A stretch of 19,309 nucleotides of DNA from DATBLE01 sp046734335 (GCA_046734335.1 JBKPRA010000015.1:1-19309), one strand, 5' to 3'. Counted from the first letter of the stretch, positions 1 to 9,568 are shown. The notes: generated by a model from the letters alone, not told the origin. Program-made: numbers and translations.

Positions 1-1526
1 ACCATCCACTCCGGCTTGTTCTCGGACTTGATGAAGGCGTTGACGACCTTCAGCCGCTTGATCGCGCGCGCCTGCTTCTGCCCCTTCGACGTGCGGATCG
101 TCTCCCGGAGCGAAGCCGCCTCGGCGTTCAGGTCGAGACCCTTGAGCAGCTCGCGGATCGACTCGGCACCCATCCCGCCGTGGAAGTAGACGCCGAAGCC
201 ATACGACGATCCGAATCGATCCTTCAGCTCGCGGAAGATCTGCTCGTCATTGACGACCATCTTCGGCTCCAGGTCCTTGAACAGCTGCCAGGTGGTCTCG
301 AGCCGGCGGACGGCCTCGACCGCCGCCTCGCGGGCGTCGTTCCGCCGCGACTCGATGTCCTGGTACATCTCGCGCACCTTCATCAGCCACTGGACGATCG
401 CGTCGTACTCCTCCTTGGCGATCTTCCCGTCTGTTTTCAGGCAGAGGTCGCTGGCGACGTCGCGGATCGCGTCGGCGTTCGCCTCGGGAGGCGCCGTCTC
501 GAGCGTCTCCTGCAGCAGCCCGTTCCCGAGCTCGCGTGCCTTCTCGAGATTCTTGACGTCGACCGACGCGACCAGGGCCGCATCCTCCTCACTCAGCTCG
601 GCCTTCGGGTCGAGCAGGCCGTCGACGACGCGGTTGAGGTGCTTGGTGACCGCGCCCTTCTTGGATCCGGTCGCCTTGGCCAACTCCTTGTAGAGCGGAG
701 CCAGCGCTTCACGGACCTGGACAGCGGCGGTGGCGACCGACTCGAACTCGCGGGTCGCCAGCTTGCGGTCGTCGCGGATCGCGGTCGAGTGCACCCGCTC
801 GCGGATCTTCTTGGAGTCCTCGGTGCTGAGCTCCGGAGCGATCTCGACGAAGAGGCCGCCGGCGAGCCCGCGCGCCTCCTCCAGGCCCGGGATCAGCTGC
901 TCCTCGGCCCAGTTGTTCAGACCGCGAACCCAGAAGTCGTCGTCCTCGTCGAAGTCCTTCTCCTTGCCCTTGGTGAAGTAGTCGCGGCGCCGCTGGAGCC
1001 GCTGCTCCAGGGCCGCGAGCTGCTCGTCGCGGTCGACGTCGATTCGCTCGGCCTCGGCCTTGACCTTGTCCTCGAGGTCGTTCACGTCCTTCGCCCGTGC
1101 CTCGTTGTCGACCGCGGTCACGATCGAGGCGGCGAAGTAGAGCACCTTCTCGAGCTCGCGCGGAGCGATGTCGAGCAGGTAGCCGATGCGGCTGGGAACG
1201 CCTTTGAAGAACCAGATGTGGCTGACCGGCGCTGCCAGGTCGATGTGTCCCATGCGCTCGCGGCGCACCTTCTGGCGTGTCACCTCGACGCCGCAGCGCT
1301 CGCAGATGATCCCCTTGTAGCGGACGCGCTTGTACTTGCCGCAGTAGCACTCCCAGTCCTTGGTCGGACCGAAGATGCGCTCGCAGAACAGGCCGTCACG
1401 CTCGGGCTTGAGCGTCCGGTAGTTGATCGTCTCCGGCTTTGTGACCTCACCCGACGACCAGTCGCGAATCTGCTTCGGCGACGCGAGCCCGATGCGGATC
1501 GCGTCGAAGTCGTTGATGTCAATCAT
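1..1526 (-). CDS. rpoC: RNA polymerase beta' subunit, N-terminal part (gene continues past position 1)
   Basis: Beta' subunit of RNA polymerase, which forms the active-site cleft together with beta. Only the first 508 codons are inside the window; the NADFDGD catalytic loop would lie beyond position 1. The N-terminus is diagnostic: a run beginning IDINDFDAIRIGLASP, then SSGEVTKPETINYRTLKPE, then the beta' zinc-binding domain (CYCG ... CERCGVEVT, about residues 60-80) and RRERMGHIDLAAPVSHIWF. A Lys/Glu-rich insertion follows (about residues 120-400), as is usual in actinobacterial beta'. The ATG at 1526 has a GGAG Shine-Dalgarno core 6 nt upstream and is the only sensible start, since upstream in-frame codons offer no ATG, GTG or TTG near the SD. 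Both SD and start codon lie in a hairpin (see that entry). It is 115 nt downstream of rpoB and surely co-transcribed. Confidence 0.97.
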   Translation of the reverse strand, partial: MIDINDFDAIRIGLASPKQIRDWSSGEVTKPETINYRTLKPERDGLFCERIFGPTKDWECYCGKYKRVRYKGIICERCGVEVTRQKVRRERMGHIDLAAPVSHIWFFKGVPSRIGYLLDIAPRELEKVLYFAASIVTAVDNEARAKDVNDLEDKVKAEAERIDVDRDEQLAALEQRLQRRRDYFTKGKEKDFDEDDDFWVRGLNNWAEEQLIPGLEEARGLAGGLFVEIAPELSTEDSKKIRERVHSTAIRDDRKLATREFESVATAAVQVREALAPLYKELAKATGSKKGAVTKHLNRVVDGLLDPKAELSEEDAALVASVDVKNLEKARELGNGLLQETLETAPPEANADAIRDVASDLCLKTDGKIAKEEYDAIVQWLMKVREMYQDIESRRNDAREAAVEAVRRLETTWQLFKDLEPKMVVNDEQIFRELKDRFGSSYGFGVYFHGGMGAESIRELLKGLDLNAEAASLRETIRTSKGQKQARAIKRLKVVNAFIKSENKPEWM

Positions 1527-1549
1527 CGAAAGCTCCCGCTTTCGACGAT
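1522..1549 (-). promoter_or_regulatory. Hairpin enclosing the rpoC Shine-Dalgarno and start codon
   Basis: On the mRNA (minus strand) this stretch folds as a 12-bp stem with one G-U pair and a GGGA tetraloop, which fits the GNRA class. The loop carries most of the rpoC SD (GGGA of GGGAG), and the AUG start codon at 1526-1524 lies in the 3' arm. Seen directly by base matching. A role in limiting or timing rpoC translation, or as an RNase III processing site, is inference. Confidence 0.6.
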
Positions 1550-1623
1550 GAAAAGGTCGCTCGTCTGAGCTGCCAATTCCGTGTTCCTTTCCCTTTGCGC
1601 TTCCACTGTTCTGGTCTTCACCC

Positions 1624-1641
1624 TCGACGAATGAGCGCAGC

Positions 1642-1652
<11 letters not shown>
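1624..1652 (-). promoter_or_regulatory. Hairpin spanning the rpoB stop codon
   Basis: A perfect 13-bp inverted repeat (arms 1624-1636 and 1640-1652) with a 3-nt loop. In the mRNA it includes the last codons of rpoB and the UGA stop (1642-1644). There is no U-tract after it on the minus strand, so a simple intrinsic terminator is unlikely, as expected just ahead of rpoC. It may be a pause, processing or stability element; that function is inferred. Confidence 0.55.
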
Positions 1653-5229
<3,577 letters not shown>

Positions 5230-5564
5230 ATGGAACTTCCTCCCTTAGAGATGTCTACTGCAGCGGCGGTCGGGCGAACGGATAGGGCGCGAACCCTGCA
5301 GGATAGCGAATACCTACGCCTCTGGGCAAGGAAAACCGCCTCCCGCGAAAGAGTTAACGACCCGTTGACCGGGTCTATTCCCGAAGTGTAGCGCTGTCGT
5401 CCAGGTATCGCAGCCGATGCGGGTGCCTTTCGCGGCCGCGGCCGACATGGCAGGCGCGGCCAGGAACGGTTGCTTGGATGCGAAGTGACTAGGGAGGGGT
5501 GAACGGGGGGAACCGGCCGTTCCCCCCGTTCGACGAGCTTGCGGTCGAAGGCCGCGGCGAGCGT
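5230..5564 (-). promoter_or_regulatory. rplL-rpoB intergenic leader with candidate rpoB promoters
   Basis: A 335-nt gap, the largest in the ribosomal/RNAP block, with no credible gene. It holds the long hairpin at 5501-5531, a strong rpoB SD near 5238-5246, and a smaller GACCCG/CGGGTC hairpin near 5359-5375. Two weak sigma-A-like promoter candidates read toward rpoB. One has a -10 TACACT at 5390-5385 but a poor -35. The other has -35 TTGCCC (5329-5324), an 18-nt spacer and -10 TATCCT (5305-5300). An extra rpoB promoter or attenuator in this position is known in other bacteria; which candidate acts here is not shown. Confidence 0.35.
5501..5531 (-). promoter_or_regulatory. Perfect 13-bp hairpin between rplL and rpoB
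   Basis: Arms 5501-5513 and 5519-5531 are exact reverse complements, each with a run of six G or C, around a 5-nt loop. It starts 34 nt after the rplL stop. No U-tract follows on the minus strand. It could be a partial terminator or an RNase III-type processing site that sets the ratio of ribosomal proteins to polymerase, as at the E. coli rplL-rpoB junction. The structure is seen; the function is inferred. Confidence 0.6.
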
Positions 5565-5957
5565 CTACTTGACTTCCACGCCGGCGCCGGCCTCTTCGAG
5601 CTGCGCCTTGATCGAGTCGGCCTCCTCGCGGTTCACGCCTTCCTTGACCGGGCCGGGCGCACCGTCGACGAGGTCCTTGGCCTCCTTCAGGCCGAGGCCG
5701 GTGATCGCGCGGACGACCTTGATCACCTGGATCTTCTTGTCGCCTGCGCTGGAGAGGACCACGTCGAAGGCAGTCTGCTCCTCGCCGCCGGCGGCACCGT
5801 CGCCCGCTGCCGGAGCAGCGCCCGCAGCCGCAACCGCCACCGGAGCCGCGGCCGTGATGCCCCACTCGTCCTCGATCTTCTTCTTCAGATCGACGAGCTC
5901 GAGGACGGTCATCTTCCCGAGATCGTCGAACACCTTGTCCACGCCGGTTGCTGCCAT
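5565..5957 (-). CDS. rplL: 50S ribosomal protein L7/L12
   Basis: Stalk protein of the large ribosomal subunit that recruits translation GTPases. It has 130 residues, a normal length. The N-terminal dimerisation helices (about 1-35, with MTVLELVDLKKKIEDEWGI) are followed by an Ala/Gly-rich hinge (about 36-58) and the globular C-terminal domain with KKIQVIKVVRAITGLGLKEA and KDLVDGAPGPVKEGV. The ATG at 5957 has an AAGGAGG site 7 nt upstream that is itself encoded by the last codons of rplJ; only 2 nt separate the two genes, so translation is probably coupled. Confidence 0.97.
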   Translation of the reverse strand: MAATGVDKVFDDLGKMTVLELVDLKKKIEDEWGITAAAPVAVAAAGAAPAAGDGAAGGEEQTAFDVVLSSAGDKKIQVIKVVRAITGLGLKEAKDLVDGAPGPVKEGVNREEADSIKAQLEEAGAGVEVK

Positions 5958-5959
5958 TG

Positions 5960-6718
5960 CTATTCCTCCTTACTTGGCTGCTCGGTCGCAGCCTCGTCTG
6001 TCGCCGGGGCCGCGTCGGCCGATGCCTCGGCGACTGGCTCCTCTGTCTCGGACTCGGCGGCGACGGGCTCTTCCGACGCTGCCGGCTCTTCCCTCGTTTC
6101 CGGCTCTTCCGCAGTTTCTGCAGGCACAGACGCCTCCGGTGTCTGTCCCTCCGGAGCTTCGGCTTCGGCGGCCGGAGCTTCGCCGGTGTCTCCCTGTTCC
6201 TTCAACTGCTCGATGCGGGCGTCGATCAGGCCCAGCAAGTCACGCACCGGAGCGCTGATCAGGCCGACGACCGTCATCAGTGGTGCGGTAATGGCGCCTA
6301 GCACCTGGCCGCGCAGCACTTCGATCGGCGGCAATGTTGCGAGATTCTGGACGTCAGCCTCGCCGATCGGGTTGCCCTCCAGGATTCCGCCGCGGATGGA
6401 AAGGATCTTCGTCGTCCTCGCGGTGTCCGAGAGCGCCTTCGCCACGCCGACGAGGTCGCCGTCGGCCTCGATGAAGGCGATTGCCGTCGGGCCCTCGAGC
6501 ATGGCGAGGAGCGCGTCCGCGCCGGCCGCCTCGGCCGCCCGCTTCGTCAGTGTGTTCTTCACCACTGTGAAGCGCGCGCCGTGCGCGATCACCTTCGTGC
6601 GCAGCTCGTCGATCTCCGTGACCGACAGCCCGCGGTAGTCGGCGACGAAGAGCGTCGGCGTCGTCTTCAGACGCTCGGTCAGCTCCTCGACGATCCGTTC
6701 CTTGTCTGTCTTTAACAC
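5960..6718 (-). CDS. rplJ: 50S ribosomal protein L10 with long acidic C-terminal extension
   Basis: L10 anchors the L7/L12 dimers to 23S rRNA. Residues 1-175 match the family: ADYRGLSVTEIDELR, ARFTVVKNTLTKRA, ILEGNPIGEADV and a C-terminal L12-binding helix (about 155-174). A further ~78 residues (175-252) are Glu/Ala/Pro/Ser/Thr-rich with no aromatic residues; ordinary bacterial L10 is about 165-190 residues. I chose the GTG at 6718 because GGAGG lies 4 nt upstream and the protein then starts at the usual LKTDKERIVEELTE; the open frame runs on to 6763, but that part lies in the leader RNA. Probably autoregulated through the upstream L10 leader. Confidence 0.95.
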   Translation of the reverse strand: MLKTDKERIVEELTERLKTTPTLFVADYRGLSVTEIDELRTKVIAHGARFTVVKNTLTKRAAEAAGADALLAMLEGPTAIAFIEADGDLVGVAKALSDTARTTKILSIRGGILEGNPIGEADVQNLATLPPIEVLRGQVLGAITAPLMTVVGLISAPVRDLLGLIDARIEQLKEQGDTGEAPAAEAEAPEGQTPEASVPAETAEEPETREEPAASEEPVAAESETEEPVAEASADAAPATDEAATEQPSKEE

Positions 6719-6865
6719 TGTTCCTCCAGAAACGCTCTGTCTTCTAACGACAATGGCCCGCACATGAGGCGGGCCAAGCGCGAGCCGAAAGCTCTGCGAG
6801 ACCTCACCTCGGCTGGACTTCTGCGTCTTCGGCTGCCAGCTGTCTTCGGCGGGGCGACTAGTCGA
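6719..6865 (-). promoter_or_regulatory. Ribosomal protein L10 leader (rplJ-rplL autoregulatory RNA)
   Basis: A 147-nt non-coding gap between rplA and rplJ. On the minus strand it contains CCGAAGACAGCTGG followed by a matching CCAGC arm, resembling the kink-turn core of the known L10 leader bound by the L10-L12 complex. A hairpin with an 8-bp stem follows (6754-6761 with 6769-6776) and then a partly U-rich stretch. The hairpin loop (CCUCAU) can pair with an upstream GUGAGG, which offers a switch between two folds. Assignment rests on position plus these motifs, not on a covariance-model hit. Confidence 0.6.
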
Positions 6866-7597
6866 TCAGGCCGTAACTGTAGCCGCTTCCTCGAGTTCTT
6901 CCGTGATCCCGCGGGTGCGCGTGGTGTCGACGTGCACGCCCGGGCCCATCGTCGTCGTCAGCGTGATCGTGCGGATATAGCGGCCCTTTGCGGCCGACGG
7001 CTTCGCGCGGACGATTTCCTCGATCACGGTCGCGTAATTCTCCAACAGCTGACGCTCGTCGAAGCTCTTCTTGCCGATCGGCAGGTGGACGTTCGCGCCA
7101 CGGTCGGTGCGGTATTCGAGCTTGCCCGCCTTGGACTCCTGGACGGCCTTCGCCACGTCCATGGTCACCGTGCCGGTCTTCGGGTTCGGCATCTTCCCGC
7201 GCGGGCCGAGGATGCGGCCCAGCTTGCCGACCGTGCCCATCAGGTCCGGGGTAGCGATCGCGACATCGAAGTCGTCGAAGCCTCCCTCGATCTGCGTCGC
7301 CAAGTCGGCGGCGCCGACCACGTCCGCGCCGGCCGCCTCGGCCTCCTTCGCCTTCTCGCCCTCGGCAAAGACGGCGACGCGCAGCTCCTTGCCGGTCCCG
7401 TGCGGGAGCATCAGCGTGCCGCGGAGCTGCTGGTCGGCGTGGCGCACGTTCAGCCCGAGCCGGACGTGTGCCTCGACGGTCTCGTCGAACGTGGGGCCGT
7501 CCCAGCCCTTGAGCATCTTGATCGCCTCCAGCGGCGTGTACGCCTGCTCGCGGTCGATCGCGGCGCGGGCATTGCGGTACTTCTTGCCATGGCTCAC
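6866..7597 (-). CDS. rplA: 50S ribosomal protein L1
   Basis: L1 stalk protein involved in E-site tRNA release, 243 residues, close to the usual ~230. The family signature GTVGKLGRILGPRGKMPNPK is intact in the centre, and the N-terminus (SHGKKYRNARAAID) and the segment NYATVIEEIVRAKPSAAKGRY are typical. The GTG at 7597 overlaps the rplK stop as GTGA, with GGAGG 7 nt upstream, so rplK and rplA are translationally coupled. L1 commonly represses this pair; no binding site was identified here. Confidence 0.97.
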   Translation of the reverse strand: MSHGKKYRNARAAIDREQAYTPLEAIKMLKGWDGPTFDETVEAHVRLGLNVRHADQQLRGTLMLPHGTGKELRVAVFAEGEKAKEAEAAGADVVGAADLATQIEGGFDDFDVAIATPDLMGTVGKLGRILGPRGKMPNPKTGTVTMDVAKAVQESKAGKLEYRTDRGANVHLPIGKKSFDERQLLENYATVIEEIVRAKPSAAKGRYIRTITLTTTMGPGVHVDTTRTRGITEELEEAATVTA

Positions 7598-8019
7598 GAC
7601 TCCACCTCCACGCCCATGCTCCGCGCCGTCCCGGCGATGACGAGCATCGCGGCCTCGACGTCGCGGGCGTTCAAGTCGGGCATCTTGGTCTCGGCGATCT
7701 GGCGCACCTGCTCCTTGCGGAGCCGGCCGACCTTGTCGCGGTTCGGTTCCGACGAGCCCTTCTCGAGGTTCAGCGCCTCCTTGATCAGCACCGCGGCGGG
7801 CGGCGTCTTGGTGATGAAGGTGAACGAGCGATCCTCGTAGACCGTGATCTCGACCGGGATGATGCGGCCGTTCTCCTGCTGCGTCTGCGCGTTGAAGGCC
7901 TTGCAGAACTCCATGATGTTCACGCCGTGCTGACCGAGCGCGGGGCCGACCGGGGGCGCCGGGTTGGCCTGCCCGCCGGGGATCTGCAGCTTGATCAGAG
8001 TGAGAACTTTCTTCGCCAT
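7594..8019 (-). CDS. rplK: 50S ribosomal protein L11
   Basis: L11 of the GTPase-associated centre, binding 23S rRNA helices 43/44; the target region of thiopeptides. 141 residues, full length. It shows the Pro-rich N-terminal motif LQIPGGQANPAPPVGPALGQ, then FCKAFNAQT and the C-terminal RNA-binding domain ending in DLNARDVEAAMLVIAGTARSMG. The ATG at 8019 has a GAGG SD 7 nt upstream and lies 9 nt after the nusG stop. Confidence 0.97.
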   Translation of the reverse strand: MAKKVLTLIKLQIPGGQANPAPPVGPALGQHGVNIMEFCKAFNAQTQQENGRIIPVEITVYEDRSFTFITKTPPAAVLIKEALNLEKGSSEPNRDKVGRLRKEQVRQIAETKMPDLNARDVEAAMLVIAGTARSMGVEVES

Positions 8020-8028
8020 CGATCTGCC

Positions 8029-8559
8029 TCAGTCGATCTTCTTGACCTGGTCGAACCCGAGTTCGACCGGAACTTGGCGCTCGAAGATGTCGACGAGCAC
8101 CTTCAGCTTCTGGCCCTCGGGGTTGACCTCGACGATCTCGCCGTCGAAGTCGGAGAGCGGGCCGGAGGTTACCTTGACCGACTCGCCGAGCGTGAACTCG
8201 ACCTGCGTGCGCAGGCGCTCGCCGGTGGCCGCACCCGTGTGCAGGATCCGGTCGACCTCGCCCTGCGAGAGCGGCACCGGCTTGGAGCCGGCTCCGACGA
8301 AGCCGGTCACGCCGGGCGTGTTCTTGACCACCATCCAGGCGTCGTCGTTCAGGTCCATGTTGACCAGGACGTAGCCCGGCAGTACACGCTTCTCCGCTTG
8401 GACCTTCTGGCCGTCCTTCGTCTCGATCACCTGCTCAGTGGGGACGACGACACGGCGGAAGCGCGTCTGCTGGTTCATCGAGTCGATCCGGTGCTCGAGG
8501 TTGGTCTTCACCTTGTTCTCGTGCCCGGAATAGGTGTTGATCACGTACCACTGGAACAT
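8029..8559 (-). CDS. nusG: Transcription termination/antitermination factor NusG
   Basis: Universal elongation factor that binds the beta' clamp helices and couples RNA polymerase to Rho or the ribosome. With the ATG at 8559 (AAGGG SD 8 nt upstream) it has 176 residues. The NGN domain (about 1-110) shows WYVINTYSGHENKVKTNL, RVLPGYVLVNM and NTPGVTGFVG; the KOW domain has ESVKVTSGPLSDFDGEI and the conserved C-terminus VELGFDQVKKI. The longer open frame upstream overlaps secE in another frame and is not used. It lacks the long acidic N-terminal extension of many actinobacterial NusG proteins. It follows secE by 11 nt. Confidence 0.96.
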   Translation of the reverse strand: MFQWYVINTYSGHENKVKTNLEHRIDSMNQQTRFRRVVVPTEQVIETKDGQKVQAEKRVLPGYVLVNMDLNDDAWMVVKNTPGVTGFVGAGSKPVPLSQGEVDRILHTGAATGERLRTQVEFTLGESVKVTSGPLSDFDGEIVEVNPEGQKLKVLVDIFERQVPVELGFDQVKKID

Positions 8560-8570
8560 GTCTTTGGCCC

Positions 8571-8912
8571 TTACTGTCCGAGGAGGAGCTTGCTGACGAG
8601 CTTGTTGAAGATCAGGTCGGCGAAGTAGAGGTACGTGCCCATGACCACGCACGCGACGATCACGACCACCGTGCCCTGGATCAGATGGTTTTGGGTCGGC
8701 CACTCGACCTTGCGGAGCTCGCCGATCGACTCGCGGACGAAGTTTCCGGCCCGGGTGCCGCCCGAGCGGCTCGGGGCAGGGCTCGGCGCGGCCTGAAGCG
8801 CAGGCGCAGTCGCAGCCTGACCGTCGGCAGCCCTCGCATTGTTGGTCCCTGCCATCGAGCGCTCGCGAGCCTCGCGCCGCGCGCGCCGTTCAGCTCTCGT
8901 CTGGCGGGCCAC
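8571..8912 (-). CDS. secE: Preprotein translocase subunit SecE
   Basis: Small essential subunit of the SecYEG channel. Of 113 residues, the first ~55 are an Arg/Ala-rich cytosolic extension; the conserved part is FVRESIGELRKVEWPTQ (amphipathic helix) and a single membrane segment (about residues 80-103, GTVVVIVACVVMGTYLYF). The start is GTG at 8912, directly after the TAA of rpmG with no gap, and the SD (GGGAG) is inside rpmG. Single-TM form with N-terminal extension is normal for this phylum. Confidence 0.93.
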   Translation of the reverse strand: MARQTRAERRARREARERSMAGTNNARAADGQAATAPALQAAPSPAPSRSGGTRAGNFVRESIGELRKVEWPTQNHLIQGTVVVIVACVVMGTYLYFADLIFNKLVSKLLLGQ

Positions 8913-9077
8913 TTACCTGGTCTCCCGGTGCACCGTGTGCCGCCCGCACCAACGGCAGTACTTCTTGAGCTCGACGCGGTCGGGCGTGTTCCGCTTCGAC
9001 TTCATCGACTCGTAGTTGCGCCGCTTGCACTCCGTGCAGGCGAGCGTGATCTTCTCTCTGACGCCTGTCTTTGCCAC
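8913..9077 (-). CDS. rpmG: 50S ribosomal protein L33 (zinc-binding form)
   Basis: A 54-residue L33 protein of the large subunit near the E site. It was found by reading the minus strand between tRNA-Met and secE: GTG start at 9077, TAA at 8915-8913. Both cysteine pairs are present (CTEC at residues 14-17 and CRWC at 41-44), so this is the zinc-containing C+ paralog. The middle segment NYESMKSKRNTPDRVELKKY is typical. The SD is weak (AAGAAAGA). The order tRNA-Met, rpmG, secE, nusG supports the call. Confidence 0.93.
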   Translation of the reverse strand: MAKTGVREKITLACTECKRRNYESMKSKRNTPDRVELKKYCRWCGRHTVHRETR

Positions 9078-9115
9078 GTTGTTCTTTCTTGGTCCGGTGG
9101 ATGGTGCGAGGGAGG

Positions 9116-9189
9116 TAGCGGCGGGAGGACTCGAACCTCCGACACGCGGATTATGATTCCGCTGCTCTAACCAACTGAGCTACGCCGCC
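9116..9189 (-). tRNA. tRNA-Met (anticodon CAT), probably elongator
   Basis: A 74-nt cloverleaf without encoded CCA. The acceptor stem is GGCGGCG with CGCCGCT (first pair G-U), discriminator A. The D arm is GCTC..GAGC, the anticodon stem GCGGA/TCCGC with loop ATCATAA, and the T arm GGAGG TTCGAGT CCTCC. Initiator hallmarks (three G-C pairs in the anticodon stem, mismatched position 1-72) are absent, so elongator tRNA-Met is favoured; a lysidine-type tRNA-Ile(CAT) is the alternative. Confidence 0.95.
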
Positions 9190-9192
9190 GCG

Positions 9193-9219
9193 CCGGACGA
9201 GTGTAGCAGCCTCGTCCGG
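9193..9219. promoter_or_regulatory. 9-bp inverted repeat holding the likely tRNA-Met -10 element
   Basis: Arms 9193-9201 and 9211-9219 are exact reverse complements around a 9-nt loop. A minus-strand -10 hexamer TACACT (9205-9200) spans the loop edge and would start transcription about 4 nt before the tRNA; no good -35 is seen. For the small minus-strand ORF ending at 9228, the same hairpin begins 9 nt after the stop and could end its transcript. Confidence 0.45.
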
Positions 9220-9227
9220 GACGATCC

Positions 9228-9473
9228 CTAGATTCCGCCAGCGTGGCGGTCGAGGCGTGCTGGCGGTGTGGAGCAGCGATGGAGTGGCGCCACGGGACGT
9301 GGCAGTGCCCTCGGTGCCGCTTCAAGCTCGGCTGCTGTGAAGGGGAGCCGGAGGGCAGCTGCCAGCCGCCCACCGACGCGCCCAAACGCTGACGGTCCCG
9401 TCGGGTAGTCCCGCCCCAGCGCCTCGATGCGGTCGTCGACCTGGATCCTGCGTGTCTCGGCGTCGAAGAACAT
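9228..9473 (-). CDS. Small hypothetical protein divergent from marR (uncertain)
   Basis: An 81-residue frame with ATG at 9473, no recognised family. In favour of it: a GGAGG SD exactly 7 nt upstream, a well-spaced minus-strand promoter (-35 TTGACG at 9546-9541, 17 nt, -10 TAGTCT at 9523-9518), flanking palindromic operators, and a hairpin directly after its stop. The first ~27 residues (MFFDAETRRIQVDDRIEALG...) look protein-like. Against it: the remaining part lies exactly opposite the zinc-ribbon frame at 9243-9392 and in codon register with it, which at high GC easily makes a false open frame. It could be a real short gene, a leader peptide or a chance ORF. Confidence 0.4.
   Translation of the reverse strand: MFFDAETRRIQVDDRIEALGRDYPTGPSAFGRVGGRLAAALRLPFTAAELEAAPRALPRPVAPLHRCSTPPARLDRHAGGI
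9243..9392 (+). CDS. Small double-CxxC zinc-ribbon protein
   Basis: A 49-residue protein. It has two cysteine pairs, CWRC at residues 6-9 and CPRC at 22-25, separated by 12 residues (EWRHGTWQ just before the second), then FKLGCCEGE, the pattern of a single treble-clef or zinc-ribbon knuckle. The sequence looks like small actinobacterial zinc-ribbon proteins of unknown function (recalled, not searched). GTG at 9243 is preferred because an ATG at 9279 would drop the first cysteine pair. No SD is visible; a TAGATT -10-like hexamer ends 8 nt before the GTG, so the transcript may be leaderless. Fully antisense to the 9228-9473 frame. Confidence 0.55.
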   Translation: MAVEACWRCGAAMEWRHGTWQCPRCRFKLGCCEGEPEGSCQPPTDAPKR

Positions 9474-9500
9474 CGCTCCACCTCCGATTTCTCGACTTGG

Positions 9501-9522
9501 AGTATTTCGAGATCGAGAGACT
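9501..9522. promoter_or_regulatory. MarR-type operator, upstream copy (imperfect palindrome)
   Basis: A 22-bp imperfect palindrome with 16 of 22 positions symmetric. Its right half reads, on the minus strand, AGTCTCTCGA, matching the right half of the second operator (AGTCTCTTGA). It overlaps the -10 and start region of the divergent minus-strand promoter. Binding by the adjacent MarR protein is inferred. Confidence 0.55.
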
Positions 9523-9532
9523 ATCAATCGTA

Positions 9533-9550
9533 TCTCTTGACGTCAAGAGA
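9533..9550. promoter_or_regulatory. MarR-type operator, downstream copy (perfect palindrome)
   Basis: A perfect 18-bp palindrome, TCTCTTGACGTCAAGAGA. Its centre contains TTGACGTCAA, so a TTGACG -35 element reads out in both directions: toward marR (9537-9542) and toward the small minus-strand ORF (9546-9541). Its centre is 30 bp from the centre of the first operator. Occupation by a repressor would block both promoters. Confidence 0.65.
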
Positions 9551-9568
9551 CTTGCCGTGGAATAATCT
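9537..9568 (+). promoter_or_regulatory. Probable marR operon promoter, leaderless
   Basis: TAATCT (9563-9568) fits the TANNNT -10 pattern and ends 6 nt before the GTG of marR; no SD precedes that GTG, so a leaderless transcript is likely. The TTGACG -35 at 9537-9542 sits 20 nt from TAATCT or 18 nt from the overlapping AATAAT, so spacing is not ideal. Confidence 0.45.

Noticed and set aside
180..1568. A 462-codon plus-strand open frame
   Set aside because: It lies antisense to rpoC, which is unmistakable; the translation is low-complexity Leu/Val/Arg/Asp-rich, as expected for the complement of a high-GC gene.
6719..6763. Upstream ATG at 6763 as the rplJ start
   Set aside because: It would add 15 residues unlike any L10 and lies inside the leader hairpin; GTG 6718 has GGAGG directly upstream.
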